Source of the DNA: Phormidium tenue FACHB-886
GTDB taxonomy: Bacteria; Cyanobacteriota; Cyanobacteriia; Elainellales; Elainellaceae
Direction of reading: 5' to 3'
NCBI RefSeq assembly: GCF_014764505.1
Contig: NZ_JACXWX010000021.1
Coordinates: 29,455-93,454, forward strand
DNA length: 64,000 nucleotides
Shown here: positions 38,284 to 46,928 of the stretch, piece after piece
How positions within the stretch are numbered: position 1 is the first letter of the stretch
Layout: every line of letters starts with the position of its first letter
Notes under the pieces: model-generated
Seen by the model: only the letters and a program-made list of their open reading frames with translations
What the model was told of the DNA's origin: nothing
Database searches by the model: none
Position numbers and translations under genes: made by a program

Positions 38284-38679
38284 ACTAAGCACAGCGATCG
38301 TATTGGTGTTGACGATCGCGGTACAGTGTTTGTGCTGATTACATGTGCTCCGTTGCCAAAGATTGAATTGAAAAATGGAATATCCCTTGGTACTCTTCCT
38401 TCGGCAGCGATTTCAACTGCAACTTCCACGTTACACTGGATGAGAACGCCGCGCCCATTGAATACAACTACTCGAGCAAGACTGAGATGGAGAGAAGGGA
38501 AGCCTATCCTTCCTGAGGTGAGAGGAATTGGAGACAATGTGTTCCACACTGACGCCATCTACGCCTGTAGACTTGGATCGCTCACTAACAACAGCTTACT
38601 TGATATGACACCCTACGGGGGGCAGGAGAATTTTGAGGACTCGCCTTTGGGCTGGCGGCAGAAGCCGATATACGGATAG
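38284..38679 (+). pseudogene. DUF899 (thioredoxin-like) family gene, decayed and 5'-truncated
   Basis: Three frames together give the C-terminal half of a DUF899 protein: VFVLITCAPLPKIELK, then (next frame) WNIPWYSSFGSDFNCNFHVTLDENAAPIEYNYSSK, then back to VFHTDAIYACRLGSLTNNSLLDMTPYGGQENFEDSPLGW. At least two frameshifts and an in-frame stop disrupt it. The N-terminal half, with the family's Cys-containing segment, is absent; the fragment begins right after the IS4 remnant, so the insertion or a linked deletion probably removed it. DUF899 proteins are of uncertain function. This is my own reading from frame switching; a profile search would settle it. Confidence 0.75.
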
Positions 38680-38697
38680 GGAACTAGACTGTAGCGA

Positions 38698-40020
38698 ATG
38701 ACAAAACTGTTTAATGCCGTTCTAGCAAACTCCTTGGTGGCTGCCCTAACCAATACTTTCGTCTGGTTTGCGGTCACGTTCTGGGTGTATCTTCAAACCC
38801 AATCCGTGCTGGCTACATCGGTAATGGCTGGCGTGTATTCATTGACTGTTGCTGTCTCTGGTTTTTTCCTCGGATCGCTGGTGGACCGGTATAAGAAGAA
38901 AACAGTCATGCTGCTTTCCAGCCTCTGTTCTCTCTTTTTGTACATTTTTGCTTATCTCATTTTTGTATCTAATCCACCTGCTGCCTTCACGAATATTTCC
39001 AGTGTATCGCTCTGGGTCTTTATCATTCTTGCGCTGATGGGCGCAATCGCTGGCAATTTACGTACGATCGCGCTGCCGACCCTCGTCACGATCTTAATTC
39101 CTGAAGCTCAACGAGATAAGGCAAATGGTTTGGTTGGTACTGCAAATGGTGTAGCGTTCCTCGTTTCTTCTATCTTTAGCGGACTAGCGATTGGTTTTCT
39201 TGGTGTATTCTGGATGCTGGCTTTTTCAATCGGGCTGACCATTCTAGTGATTCTTCACCTCGCAACTTTATCTATCCCTGAAGAAAGAGTAATTCATACC
39301 AAAGAGCATACGAACCATATTGATATTCGTGGAACAATTCGCGTGGTCCATCTTGTTCCCGGGCTGTTTGCACTGATTTTTTTCAATTGCTTCAATAACT
39401 TCTTAGGCGGCGTCTTCATGTCCTTAATGGATGCCTACGGCTTATCGCTTGTTTCAGTACAGGTTTGGGGCACTCTATGGGGAGTTCTCAGTTTAGGCTT
39501 TATTGTAGGTGGGCTAGCCGTTGCCAAAAAAGGTTTAGGAAAAAACCCACTGCGAACGCTTTTTCTGGCAAATATTTTTATGTGGGTAATTGCCGTTTTC
39601 TTTACGATTCAGGCATCTGTTGCCCTGCTGGCGATCGGTTTGTTCATTTATCTATGTCTGGTTCCTGTGGTTGAAGCCTCAGAGCAAACTATCATTCAAG
39701 CGGTGATACCGCCGGAACGTCAGGGGCGAGTTTTCGGGTTTGCCCAAAGTATCGAACAAGCAGCATCACCGCTTACCGCTTTCATGATTGGACCGATCGC
39801 CCAATTCATCTTTATCCCTTTTATGACGACAGGCGTTGGCGTGGATTTGATTGGCTCTTGGTTTGGAACCGGAACGGACAGAGGGATCGCCCTATTATTT
39901 ACGGTCACCGGAGTGATCGGACTAATTGTGACACTCATGGCGGTGCGATCGCGCTCCTATCGAAAGTTATCAATCAACTATCAGAAGTACCAATCTGCGC
40001 TAAATTCCTTTCCCGACTGA
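38698..40020 (+). CDS. MFS transporter
   Basis: 440 aa with about 12 hydrophobic segments. The loop between TM2 and TM3 reads GSLVDRYKKKTVMLL, the major-facilitator motif A (GxxxDRxxxK/R). The later loop VIPPERQGRVFGFAQSIEQAASPL resembles that of macrolide-efflux (MefA-like) members. It is likely an efflux pump; the substrate cannot be stated. It is visibly richer in A/T-ending codons than its neighbours, and it sits between an IS4 and DUF899 remnant and an XRE fragment, so acquisition by transfer is plausible. The frame itself is intact. Confidence 0.88.
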   Translation: MTKLFNAVLANSLVAALTNTFVWFAVTFWVYLQTQSVLATSVMAGVYSLTVAVSGFFLGSLVDRYKKKTVMLLSSLCSLFLYIFAYLIFVSNPPAAFTNISSVSLWVFIILALMGAIAGNLRTIALPTLVTILIPEAQRDKANGLVGTANGVAFLVSSIFSGLAIGFLGVFWMLAFSIGLTILVILHLATLSIPEERVIHTKEHTNHIDIRGTIRVVHLVPGLFALIFFNCFNNFLGGVFMSLMDAYGLSLVSVQVWGTLWGVLSLGFIVGGLAVAKKGLGKNPLRTLFLANIFMWVIAVFFTIQASVALLAIGLFIYLCLVPVVEASEQTIIQAVIPPERQGRVFGFAQSIEQAASPLTAFMIGPIAQFIFIPFMTTGVGVDLIGSWFGTGTDRGIALLFTVTGVIGLIVTLMAVRSRSYRKLSINYQKYQSALNSFPD

Positions 40021-40074
40021 GGAAGCAAATCGCAGCCATGATAATCCACGCAGCATTGGAGTGTAATCTTTCAA

Positions 40075-40102
40075 AGCGGCTATTGAACTAGCCGCTATTC
40101 TT
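40075..40102 (+). terminator. Hairpin terminator after the MFS gene
   Basis: Stem AGCGGCTA (40075-40082) / TAGCCGCT (40089-40096) with a 6-nt loop is followed by ATTCTTT. It is 55 bp downstream of the MFS stop. The T-tract is interrupted, so its strength is uncertain. Confidence 0.65.
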
Positions 40103-40105
40103 TGA

Positions 40106-40246
40106 GCAACGACTGCCAATTTTAAGCAGGTTCATTCATTCGGAACGCTCCTCAAACACTGGCGTGCCCAATGTAGATATAGCCAGCTTGATTTAGCTAT
40201 CACCAGTCATGTCTCTCAGCGACACATCAGCTTTCTCGAATCGGAA
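40106..40246 (+). pseudogene. Fragment of an XRE-family (MmyB-type) transcriptional regulator
   Basis: One frame encodes SFGTLLKHWRAQCRYSQLDLAI followed by TSHVSQRHISFLESE, which is the helix-turn-helix N-terminus of XRE/MmyB-like regulators (pattern FGxLLrxWRxxRxxSQLDLAxxAxVSxRHISFLExG). There is no start codon before it; a stop (TGA at 40103) precedes it. After the HTH the expected dimerisation region is missing, and the frame drifts into unrelated sequence ending at a TGA. It looks like a remnant of a regulator gene that probably once neighboured the SDR gene downstream. Confidence 0.75.
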
Positions 40247-40375
40247 CATGCCAACTTCATCGAGAGATGGGGCTGCAACCGGAACCTGAAAAGTTGTGCC
40301 CGTGGAGAGACGTTTGGCGCTATCTCATGATCTACGGTGACTTTAGGATCGTGAACGACTTAAACCTTTGGCTAA

Positions 40376-41290
40376 ATGACAAGTACAGTACTTATTACAG
40401 GTGCTTCTCAAGGCATCGGCAAAGCAACTGCCCTACGATTTGCGCGTGAGGGCTACAACGTTGTGCTGGCTGCGAGGCAGCTCGATCGTCTAGAAGCTGC
40501 TGCTGAGGAGGTGCGGGCGTTAGGGCAACAAGCCCTAGCAATTCCGACCGATGTGCGCGACATAGACCAAGTCACAGCCATGGTACAGAAGGCGATCGCA
40601 TATTTTGGTCAGATCGATCTACTCATTAATGATGCAAGCGTTTACTACATGGGACCTGTAGAAGCCGCTTCTTTGAGTGATTGGCAACAGGTTATTAATA
40701 CAAATCTTTGGGGCTATATTCACACGATTCATACTCTACTGCCGCATTTCCTTGAGCGCGGTAAAGGAACTATTGTCAACATCAGTTCGATCGGTGGGCT
40801 TGACCCCATTCCGTATCAGGTTCCCTATACGACAAGCAAATTTGCGATTACCGGGTTAACCAAGTCGCTGCGAACCGAACTTGCTCCCAAAGGCATTCAT
40901 GTCTGCGGGATTTATCCCAGCTTTATTCGGACGCGGTTGATAGAGCGGGGACTGTTTCGGGGCAATCAGGAGAAGACAGCACAAGCCCGCTACAAGCTAG
41001 TCGATCGCGCCTTTCATAGCCCTGTGCTAGAGACCCCCGAAGATGTTGCCAGTGCCATTTGGAAAGGGGTGAAGCACCGCAAGGCAGATGTACTGGTTGG
41101 AACAGCGAAACTATGGACAACGCTGTATCATACTGTTCCGGGTTTGGTGAATCCAGTTGTTCGACGTATCTTTGGGATGAGCGACCGGCACTCGGTATAT
41201 TCTGCCAGTTCTTCCCAGGGTGAAACCTCTAAACCACAATTTAACGACAAGGATCATGATTTAGTGCAGCATGATTCATCCCTAATGTAG
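40376..41290 (+). CDS. Short-chain dehydrogenase/reductase (SDR)
   Basis: 304 aa. Classical SDR layout: cofactor motif VLITGASQGIGKATALRFA (TGxxxGIG), NVVLAARQLDRLE, LLINDASVYYMGP where many family members have NNAG (here NDAS, a notable change), the catalytic Ser in VNISSIGG, and YTTSKFAITGL with YxxxK. The C-terminal 60 residues are extended and Ser/Gln-rich. Acidity after beta-2 is low and Arg follows, so NADP preference is likely. The substrate is unknown. MmyB-type regulators often accompany SDR genes, and a remnant of one lies just upstream, so regulation may have been lost. Confidence 0.88.
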   Translation: MTSTVLITGASQGIGKATALRFAREGYNVVLAARQLDRLEAAAEEVRALGQQALAIPTDVRDIDQVTAMVQKAIAYFGQIDLLINDASVYYMGPVEAASLSDWQQVINTNLWGYIHTIHTLLPHFLERGKGTIVNISSIGGLDPIPYQVPYTTSKFAITGLTKSLRTELAPKGIHVCGIYPSFIRTRLIERGLFRGNQEKTAQARYKLVDRAFHSPVLETPEDVASAIWKGVKHRKADVLVGTAKLWTTLYHTVPGLVNPVVRRIFGMSDRHSVYSASSSQGETSKPQFNDKDHDLVQHDSSLM

Positions 41291-41445
41291 AGGAACACAT
41301 TTAAGCAAGTCTTTACTATGTTAAACGTGCATTGAAAGCTGCTGAAGAACGCACTTAAGGGAAGCACGGGAATTATCTGTGCTTAGACCTAGTTTTTGAC
41401 TGGTTTAGACAATAGCTCAAACTATCTCGAAATACAGGAGTAACT

Positions 41446-42489
41446 ATGGTTACAACACTAGATGATACCAAGCGGCTTATGATTGGCGAACGCTTGGCAG
41501 ACGTAAAAGCTTTTCAGAATCTCCTTATTGCAAATGAGCAAAAGTTGATTAGTGTTTGTCCGTTTAATGATGTTCGCGATCGTCTTCAGAACATGCTTGC
41601 AGACGATCAAAAGAATTTGGGCATCATTGATACCGTAATCGTTCAATATGGTGTTCAGGCTGAGCCAAGCGCTGCAACCAAAGCCTTTATTCCACAGTTT
41701 GAGCAGATGATGGAAGGGGATGAATTTACGTTTTATCAAAAACTTATTCATCACGAACTGTTAAAGCATGGGCAGGCGATGAGTGGAATCATGATCCACA
41801 AAGCGGCTCAGGTAGTTGGGGCTGATATTGAAGTAGCGATTGGTCCTTTGAATACCGTGAACTTTGAGAATCGTGCTCACCAAGAGCAACTCAAAGGCAT
41901 ACTGGAGCAGGTAGGTGTTCGCGAGATGACCGGCAAGGATGCTGATCAGGGGCTGTGGGCACGGGTGCAAGATTCTATTGCTGCGCTGTCAGGTGTGGTT
42001 GGTAGCGTTGTTACCCAAAACACCGACAAGCAGGATATGAATATCCAAACTCTAATCCGTTTGGATCACAACAAGGTGAATACTATCTTCACCGAAATTG
42101 GATCTACAAAAGATCCCCAAAAGCTACAAGAGTACTTTGGGCAGCTCTACAAAGACCTCCTGACTCACGCGCAAGCAGAAGAAGAAGTCGTCTATCCTAA
42201 AGTGCGTCCATTCTACGGTGATGGCGATACTCAGGAACTGTATGACGAGCAAGCTGAGATGAAGCGAATGCTCGACGAGATCAAAGCGATGAATCCCAAT
42301 TCAGCTGATGAGTTCCGCTCTAAGATTAAAACTTTGATGGAAGCGGTTGGCGATCATATTCGTCAGGAAGAAAGCACGATGTTTGCAGCAATCGACAAAA
42401 ATTGCACCACTGAACAGAAAGAGCAGATGGCAAGCGAGTTCAAGGCTGCCAAGAGCAAAATTCAGCAGGGGATGACAGCTTCTATGTAA
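41446..42489 (+). CDS. Hemerythrin-domain protein with N-terminal helical domain
   Basis: 347 aa. The C-terminal HHE region (about 200-330) has the iron-ligand pattern LIRLDHNKV (His208), HAQAEEEVVYP (His241, Glu245) and GDHIRQEEST (His304, Glu308), typical of HHE cation-binding proteins with a di-iron site. The N-terminal 180 residues are helical (QNLLIANEQKLISVCPFNDVRDRLQNMLADD; IHHELLKHGQAMSGIMIHKAA) and themselves contain several His residues. Such proteins bind or sense O2, NO or iron; no membrane segment is present. ATG start with AGGAG 5' of it. A strong terminator follows, so it is monocistronic. Function in this organism is unknown. Confidence 0.88.
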   Translation: MVTTLDDTKRLMIGERLADVKAFQNLLIANEQKLISVCPFNDVRDRLQNMLADDQKNLGIIDTVIVQYGVQAEPSAATKAFIPQFEQMMEGDEFTFYQKLIHHELLKHGQAMSGIMIHKAAQVVGADIEVAIGPLNTVNFENRAHQEQLKGILEQVGVREMTGKDADQGLWARVQDSIAALSGVVGSVVTQNTDKQDMNIQTLIRLDHNKVNTIFTEIGSTKDPQKLQEYFGQLYKDLLTHAQAEEEVVYPKVRPFYGDGDTQELYDEQAEMKRMLDEIKAMNPNSADEFRSKIKTLMEAVGDHIRQEESTMFAAIDKNCTTEQKEQMASEFKAAKSKIQQGMTASM

Positions 42490-42525
42490 CTGAACGCCGA
42501 GTACTACCTAGCAAGAGACTTTATC

Positions 42526-42554
42526 AGGGGTGCAGTATTACTGCACCCCTTTTA
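42526..42554 (+). terminator. Strong intrinsic terminator after the hemerythrin-domain gene
   Basis: Perfect 10-bp stem AGGGGTGCAG (42526-42535) / CTGCACCCCT (42541-42550), 5-nt loop, then TTTT. It lies 37 bp after the stop codon. Confidence 0.92.
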
Positions 42555-42892
42555 TAACGGCGCACTTAAGTCTTTAATTACGACCATCTTTGCTATGTAT
42601 GACGCTGCCTGCCCTGATTAAAATACTTTTAATGCAAAAACTGCCTTACGCGGGACTTTCACATAAAAAGCATCTCCTAACATATGCGTATAGCGATATA
42701 TCTTCCTTGATCATTTTAGAGGGTCGTTGAAGGGTAATCAGAGGCTCTGCATGTTCTCTAAATCTAAAAACTGTTCTTCAACACACGAATTTGAAAGCAA
42801 GAATCAGAGTGCCAGAGCTAAGCACCGCTGTTAAGTTTTTATTTGTAACGCGAATCGAATAAACGTATGCTTTTCAAGCGGAAGCCAGAGCT
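42555..42892. other. Non-coding gap (338 bp)
   Basis: A/T-rich with no open frame of note. It should contain the promoter of the dioxygenase gene. I see no convincing operator or RNA structure. Confidence 0.5.
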
Positions 42893-43639
42893 ATGAATAC
42901 AGCACCTAGCACAGCAGCATTTAACGTATTGAAACCAATCGCAGCACGAATCAAAGCGATCGATTGGCAGTCTCTGTTGCAAGACCTAGATGTACAAGGC
43001 AGCGCCATGATCGATCAACTGCTTTCTCCTGACGAATGTCAGGAGATCGCTGGACTGTATCTAAAAGATGACACTTTCCGTAGCCGTGTGGTGATGGCGA
43101 AGCACAGTTTTGGACGTGGCGAGTATAAGTATTTCAGCTACCCGCTGCCCAATCTGATTGCAGAATTGCGAGCGGCAATCTATCCCTATCTGGTGCCGAT
43201 TGCCAATCGCTGGAACAGTGCCATGGGCATTGATGTGCGCTACCCAGAGACGCATTCAGATTTCATTGACCGCTGTCATCAGGCTGGGCAGGTGAAGCCA
43301 ACCCCGCTGTTGCTTCAATATGGAGCCGACGACTACAACTGCTTGCATCAAGACCTCTATGGCGAACATGTTTTTCCACTCCAGCTTGTCATTCTGCTGT
43401 CTGAACCTAATCGGGATTTCACAGGCGGTGAATTTGTGATGACGGAGCAGCGTCCGCGGATGCAGTCCCGACCGATCGTTGTGCCGCTTCGTCAGGGTGA
43501 TGGCGTTGTGTTTGCCGTTCAGCATCGTCCTGTGCAGGGTAGCCGTGGCACATATCGTGTGAATCTCCGGCATGGGGTCAGCCGTATTCGCTCAGGACAG
43601 CGCCACACGGTTGGCATCATCTTTCACGACGCACAGTAA
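42893..43639 (+). CDS. 2-oxoglutarate/Fe(II)-dependent dioxygenase (COG3826-like)
   Basis: 248 aa. The double-stranded beta-helix core has the metal triad LHQD (His152, Asp154) and RHGVS (His227), and the 2-oxoglutarate-binding Arg237 in GQRHTVGIIFHDA. The pattern YNCLHQDLYG and GGEFVMTEQRPRMQSRP is that of the COG3826 family. The enzyme should couple 2OG decarboxylation to hydroxylation of an unknown substrate, in the cytosol. It is transcribed away from the hemerythrin gene, with its own promoter, and converges on dnaG. Confidence 0.87.
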   Translation: MNTAPSTAAFNVLKPIAARIKAIDWQSLLQDLDVQGSAMIDQLLSPDECQEIAGLYLKDDTFRSRVVMAKHSFGRGEYKYFSYPLPNLIAELRAAIYPYLVPIANRWNSAMGIDVRYPETHSDFIDRCHQAGQVKPTPLLLQYGADDYNCLHQDLYGEHVFPLQLVILLSEPNRDFTGGEFVMTEQRPRMQSRPIVVPLRQGDGVVFAVQHRPVQGSRGTYRVNLRHGVSRIRSGQRHTVGIIFHDAQ

Positions 43640-43719
43640 GAGCCGTCAAATATGCATCAATCTTCGCCAGTTCTGTGCTGTCCAATCTGAGCGAGCCGTC
43701 AGAGAACGAGTACGGTCAC

Positions 43720-45657
43720 TTAAGTTTGTGAAGCCTCGATCGCTTCATAAAACTCCCCGACCCAGGGAACCTGCGCCAGATCGGAGAAGGTCGTTTGGCG
43801 CTGCTGCTGATCTAGCTCGGCAATCCGCTGTTTTTCCGCGTAAATCTGCTGCTGATAATATTGCCCCAGCTCTGGTGCAGCAGTGCTGTCCATCTTTTCC
43901 CACAGACTCAGAAAGTGGCGACAGCGCTTCTCGCACATCACCCGCTCCATGCAAGCTGCCGCTGCCCGAATTACCAGGGGTGCACGCAGCAGGTCTCGTT
44001 TGGTTTTCTCATCGAGCTGAAGAAACTCATACAGCAACGACAGGCGATCAGGTAGTTCCGAGCAGCCATCCTGGAGCTGCGTCATCAAATCGGCCGACTT
44101 TGCCCCTGCCCCTTCCACCCGCATAATTTGCTGCCACAGCAGCCGATGATGCGCCATGCTGAAGTCGAGATCGCGTTCCTCTAGAGCTTCGCGGATAAAG
44201 GCACGGTAGTCTACTAGATGTAAGTAGAGCCGCAGCAGCTGCGCCTCGGCTTCTTCCAACAGAGTGCGATCGCCTGGTCGATGCCATTTTTGCGATCGTC
44301 CATGCCAGCGCTGCCCCCGGACTTGTGTTCGCAGGTCTGCCTCTAGCTGCACCGTCTGACGGGCGTTCCCTTGGCTCAGCAGTTCGGCACAGCGGTGAAT
44401 GTAGTGCGTTCGCAGAGTAGCGTTGGGCAAGTTGCCCAGCAGTTTGACGATCTGCGCCACGCTCTGCTGAAATTGATCGGCTTGGTCGAGGTCGGCATCT
44501 GCCAGAATTCGCTGAATTTGCCAGTCGAGCCAGAGCGGAACGTCTTGAAGTAAGGCGCGATAGTCATCGGGTGAGTGAGACCTGAGAAACTCGTCCGGGT
44601 CTTTGCCGTTGGGGATGTTTAGAACGCGGAGCTGCACTTCACCCTGATAGGCAAGGTCTGCCACTTCGCCGATCGCCCGCTCAGCGGCTTGGTTGCCTGC
44701 GGCATCTGCGTCAAAGTTGAGGATGATCTGCTTTGATTCGCTGTAGCGCAAAAGCTGCCGGACTTGGTGCAGGCTCAGGGCAGTGCCCAGCGAGGCAACC
44801 ACATTGGCAATGCCTGCAGCATGGAGGGCGATCGCATCAAAATAGCCTTCTACAACGATCGCTTGGTCTTGCTTAGCAATTGCCGATCGGGCTTTATCTA
44901 GAGCAAATAAAGTTTTGCCTTTATCAAACAGCTCGGTTTCCGGCGAGTTAAGGTATTTGGGCTGCTCATCGCCCAAGCTGCGTCCCCCGAAGCCAATCAC
45001 CCGCCCCTGCAGATCGTGAATGGGGATGATCAGGCGATCGCGGAATCGATCGTAGTAACCTTTTCCTTCGGCGCGGGGCACAATCAGCCCGGCTTTCTCT
45101 ATCAGTTCTACCGGGTAGCGCTTTTGCTCAACTAGATAGCCATGCAGCGTTTGCCAGCCCGCTGGCGCATAGCCTAGCTGAAACTGTTGAATGGTGGCTG
45201 GGTCAAGCTGCCGCTGCTGCAAATGGGCAAGCGCTGCTTCCCCTTGAGTTTGCCGCAGCGCATGTTCGTAAAATCGAGCAGTCAGCGACAGCACCTCATA
45301 AAGCTGTTCTCTCAAAGAGATTTGCCGCTGAAGTTCTTGCCGCTGGGCAGGCTCTAGCGTTTTGACCGAGACCTGATATCGCTTGGCAAGGTCTAGCACC
45401 ACATCAGCAAACGATCGCTTGCCGATCTCCATCAAAAACTTAATAGTGTTGCCGCCTGCTCCACAGCTAAAGCAGTAATAAAACTGCTTACTGGGACTTA
45501 CTGTAAAGCTCGGCGACTTGTCATCGTGGAATGGGCACAACCCTGCAAAATCTTTGCCCTGCTTCCGCAGCACCACATGCTCAGAAACCACATCGACAAT
45601 ATCAGCTCTTTGCTTTACGTCCTCGATCGTGTCCGGATGCAGGCGGGGAATCTCCAC
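43720..45657 (-). CDS. dnaG: DNA primase DnaG
   Basis: 645 aa, full length. The N-terminal CHC2 zinc finger is GLCPFHDDKSPSFTVSPSKQ...FYYCFSCGAGGN (about 40-65). The catalytic core includes VVEGYFDAIAL (TOPRIM acidic motif), ASLGTAL and LNFDADAAGNQAAERA (DxD). A C-terminal helicase-binding domain ends the protein. It lays down RNA primers at the replication fork with DnaB. An intrinsic hairpin terminator lies upstream, between this gene and petG. No rpoD or rpsU neighbours are present, as is usual in cyanobacteria. Confidence 0.97.
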   Translation of the reverse strand: MEIPRLHPDTIEDVKQRADIVDVVSEHVVLRKQGKDFAGLCPFHDDKSPSFTVSPSKQFYYCFSCGAGGNTIKFLMEIGKRSFADVVLDLAKRYQVSVKTLEPAQRQELQRQISLREQLYEVLSLTARFYEHALRQTQGEAALAHLQQRQLDPATIQQFQLGYAPAGWQTLHGYLVEQKRYPVELIEKAGLIVPRAEGKGYYDRFRDRLIIPIHDLQGRVIGFGGRSLGDEQPKYLNSPETELFDKGKTLFALDKARSAIAKQDQAIVVEGYFDAIALHAAGIANVVASLGTALSLHQVRQLLRYSESKQIILNFDADAAGNQAAERAIGEVADLAYQGEVQLRVLNIPNGKDPDEFLRSHSPDDYRALLQDVPLWLDWQIQRILADADLDQADQFQQSVAQIVKLLGNLPNATLRTHYIHRCAELLSQGNARQTVQLEADLRTQVRGQRWHGRSQKWHRPGDRTLLEEAEAQLLRLYLHLVDYRAFIREALEERDLDFSMAHHRLLWQQIMRVEGAGAKSADLMTQLQDGCSELPDRLSLLYEFLQLDEKTKRDLLRAPLVIRAAAACMERVMCEKRCRHFLSLWEKMDSTAAPELGQYYQQQIYAEKQRIAELDQQQRQTTFSDLAQVPWVGEFYEAIEASQT

Positions 45658-45717
45658 TGGGTTGGCTCCTTGACTGCTGAAAGGACTCCAATAATATCGT
45701 ATGGCGGCAGTTCTGTT

Positions 45718-45755
45718 AAAAAAAGTCCGCCTAGCTTAAAGAGGCGGACTTTTTT
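45718..45755. terminator. Bidirectional terminator between petG and dnaG
   Basis: A-run, stem GTCCGCCT (45725-45732) / AGGCGGAC (45742-45749), 9-nt loop, then six T. With seven A before and six T after, it works on either strand. In position it ends petG (minus strand) before dnaG's promoter. Confidence 0.9.
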
Positions 45756-45813
45756 AGGAGTTTTACAAACCCGACTCAGGGGCAGCCAAGTTTAAGAATG
45801 ACTAGGCAGCTAA

Positions 45814-45927
45814 CTACACGCCAAGCTGATTGCCGCGCTTGTACTGCAAGTAGGCAGCTACAAATAGCCCCGCCAGCGTAACGGGAATCAAACCTAGAAC
45901 AATGCCGACTAATAATGGCTCAACCAC
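45814..45927 (-). CDS. petG: Cytochrome b6f complex subunit 5, PetG
   Basis: 37 aa, exactly the usual length. From a GTG start the product reads (M)[19 protein letters not shown] then [17 protein letters not shown], almost identical in pattern to known PetG. It is a single transmembrane helix in the thylakoid b6f complex, needed for complex stability. AAGGAG sits 9 bp upstream of the start. It is divergent from the cytochrome cM gene and precedes the terminator before dnaG. This short gene is easy to miss in gene calling. Confidence 0.95.
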   Translation of the reverse strand: MVEPLLVGIVLGLIPVTLAGLFVAAYLQYKRGNQLGV

Positions 45928-46235
45928 AGACTCTTCTCCTTTTCGTCAGTTGGATTTTATCAAATCTTACTTGACCGCTTAACGGTTTTTATCCTTCTAT
46001 CATAATTTGGGATGGCGTTTGGAAGTAGTCTTCAGATTGATTGCCCTATAACAGAACTGTTGAAAACCCTTGCATTGTTCGAGTTCTGAGGCTAGATAGC
46101 CAAACAGAGTTGAACAGATAGATGCCTGAGGGTATTCTGAATCGGGTAGAAAGATTAAAATATGCTTAGCATTAACGTGAAGTAAGTTAAATTCTTAAAT
46201 TATATTGAGTAGCTCTCTCTCCGTCCTGTCCGATT

Positions 46236-46622
46236 TTGACTAAAGCCCTTTTGGATAATCAGATCACCGAAACTGGTTCCTCGCCTCAGCGGACTGCCTT
46301 CACTCTTCTGGCAGTTTTGGTCGCTGTGCTGTTCGTGATTGCAGCGATTCAGTTTCGTCGTCCTGACCCGTATGTGCAGGACGTGCTGTCGTTGACGGGT
46401 GACCCAACCCAAGGACAGGTTATTTTTCAATTAAATTGTGCAGGCTGCCATGGTGCCAGCGGCGATGGTCTGGTGGGTCCTAGTCTGCATCATGTGTCGT
46501 CGCGCAAGTCTCAACCGCGCTTAATCCATCAGGTAATTAGCGGTGAAACGCCACCAATGCCGCAGTTTCAGCCAAGTCCACAGGCAATGGCAGATCTGCT
46601 GGAGTATCTAGAGAGTTTATGA
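46236..46622 (+). CDS. cytM: Cytochrome c, CytM type
   Basis: 128 aa. An N-terminal hydrophobic anchor (about 21-39, AFTLLAVLVAVLFVIAAIQF) precedes a mono-haem domain with CAGCH (Cys68, Cys71, His72), NCAGCHGASGDGLVGPSL and a probable Met axial ligand in PPMPQF. Length, anchor and motif match cyanobacterial cytochrome cM, which restrains heterotrophic respiration or electron flow in the light. The start here is TTG without an obvious ribosome-binding site, so the exact start is uncertain. It is divergent from petG. Confidence 0.85.
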   Translation: MTKALLDNQITETGSSPQRTAFTLLAVLVAVLFVIAAIQFRRPDPYVQDVLSLTGDPTQGQVIFQLNCAGCHGASGDGLVGPSLHHVSSRKSQPRLIHQVISGETPPMPQFQPSPQAMADLLEYLESL

Positions 46623-46928
46623 GTAGTTCGCAGCCTCGATCGTCCTAGCCGCTTTGATTGCCGTGATGTTCCAGAGGGCGATCGAAAGCGCTATTGCCGC
46701 TGCATAAATGCCAGACTCACAAGCCCCAACCCCAGCGGGAACCTCTTTTGGATCTGGCTAGTCATTGGAGATATCTTCCAAAACAGTGTAAGCCGCCTGA
46801 GTCAAGGGCGATCGCAACTCAAGTTGGGACAATGGCTTCTGATATCTGAGGACTTGACCTAAAGCTTATGCAGTTTTGATGGGGGTGTTCTGACATCTCG
46901 CTAATCAATTTTTGCTGAGGATTTTTCC
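46623..46928. other. Non-coding gap (306 bp)
   Basis: No convincing coding sequence on either strand. It contains two HIP1-like sites and the leader of the SLH-domain gene. Nothing else stands out. Confidence 0.5.

Noticed and set aside
38280..38558. 92-codon minus-strand frame next to the IS4 remnant
   Set aside because: The plus strand reads as a decayed DUF899 gene here, which explains the sequence better.
43572..44126. 184-codon plus-strand frame after the dioxygenase
   Set aside because: It overlaps the 3' end of that gene and then dnaG antisense; composition is Arg/Ser/Pro-rich and not protein-like.
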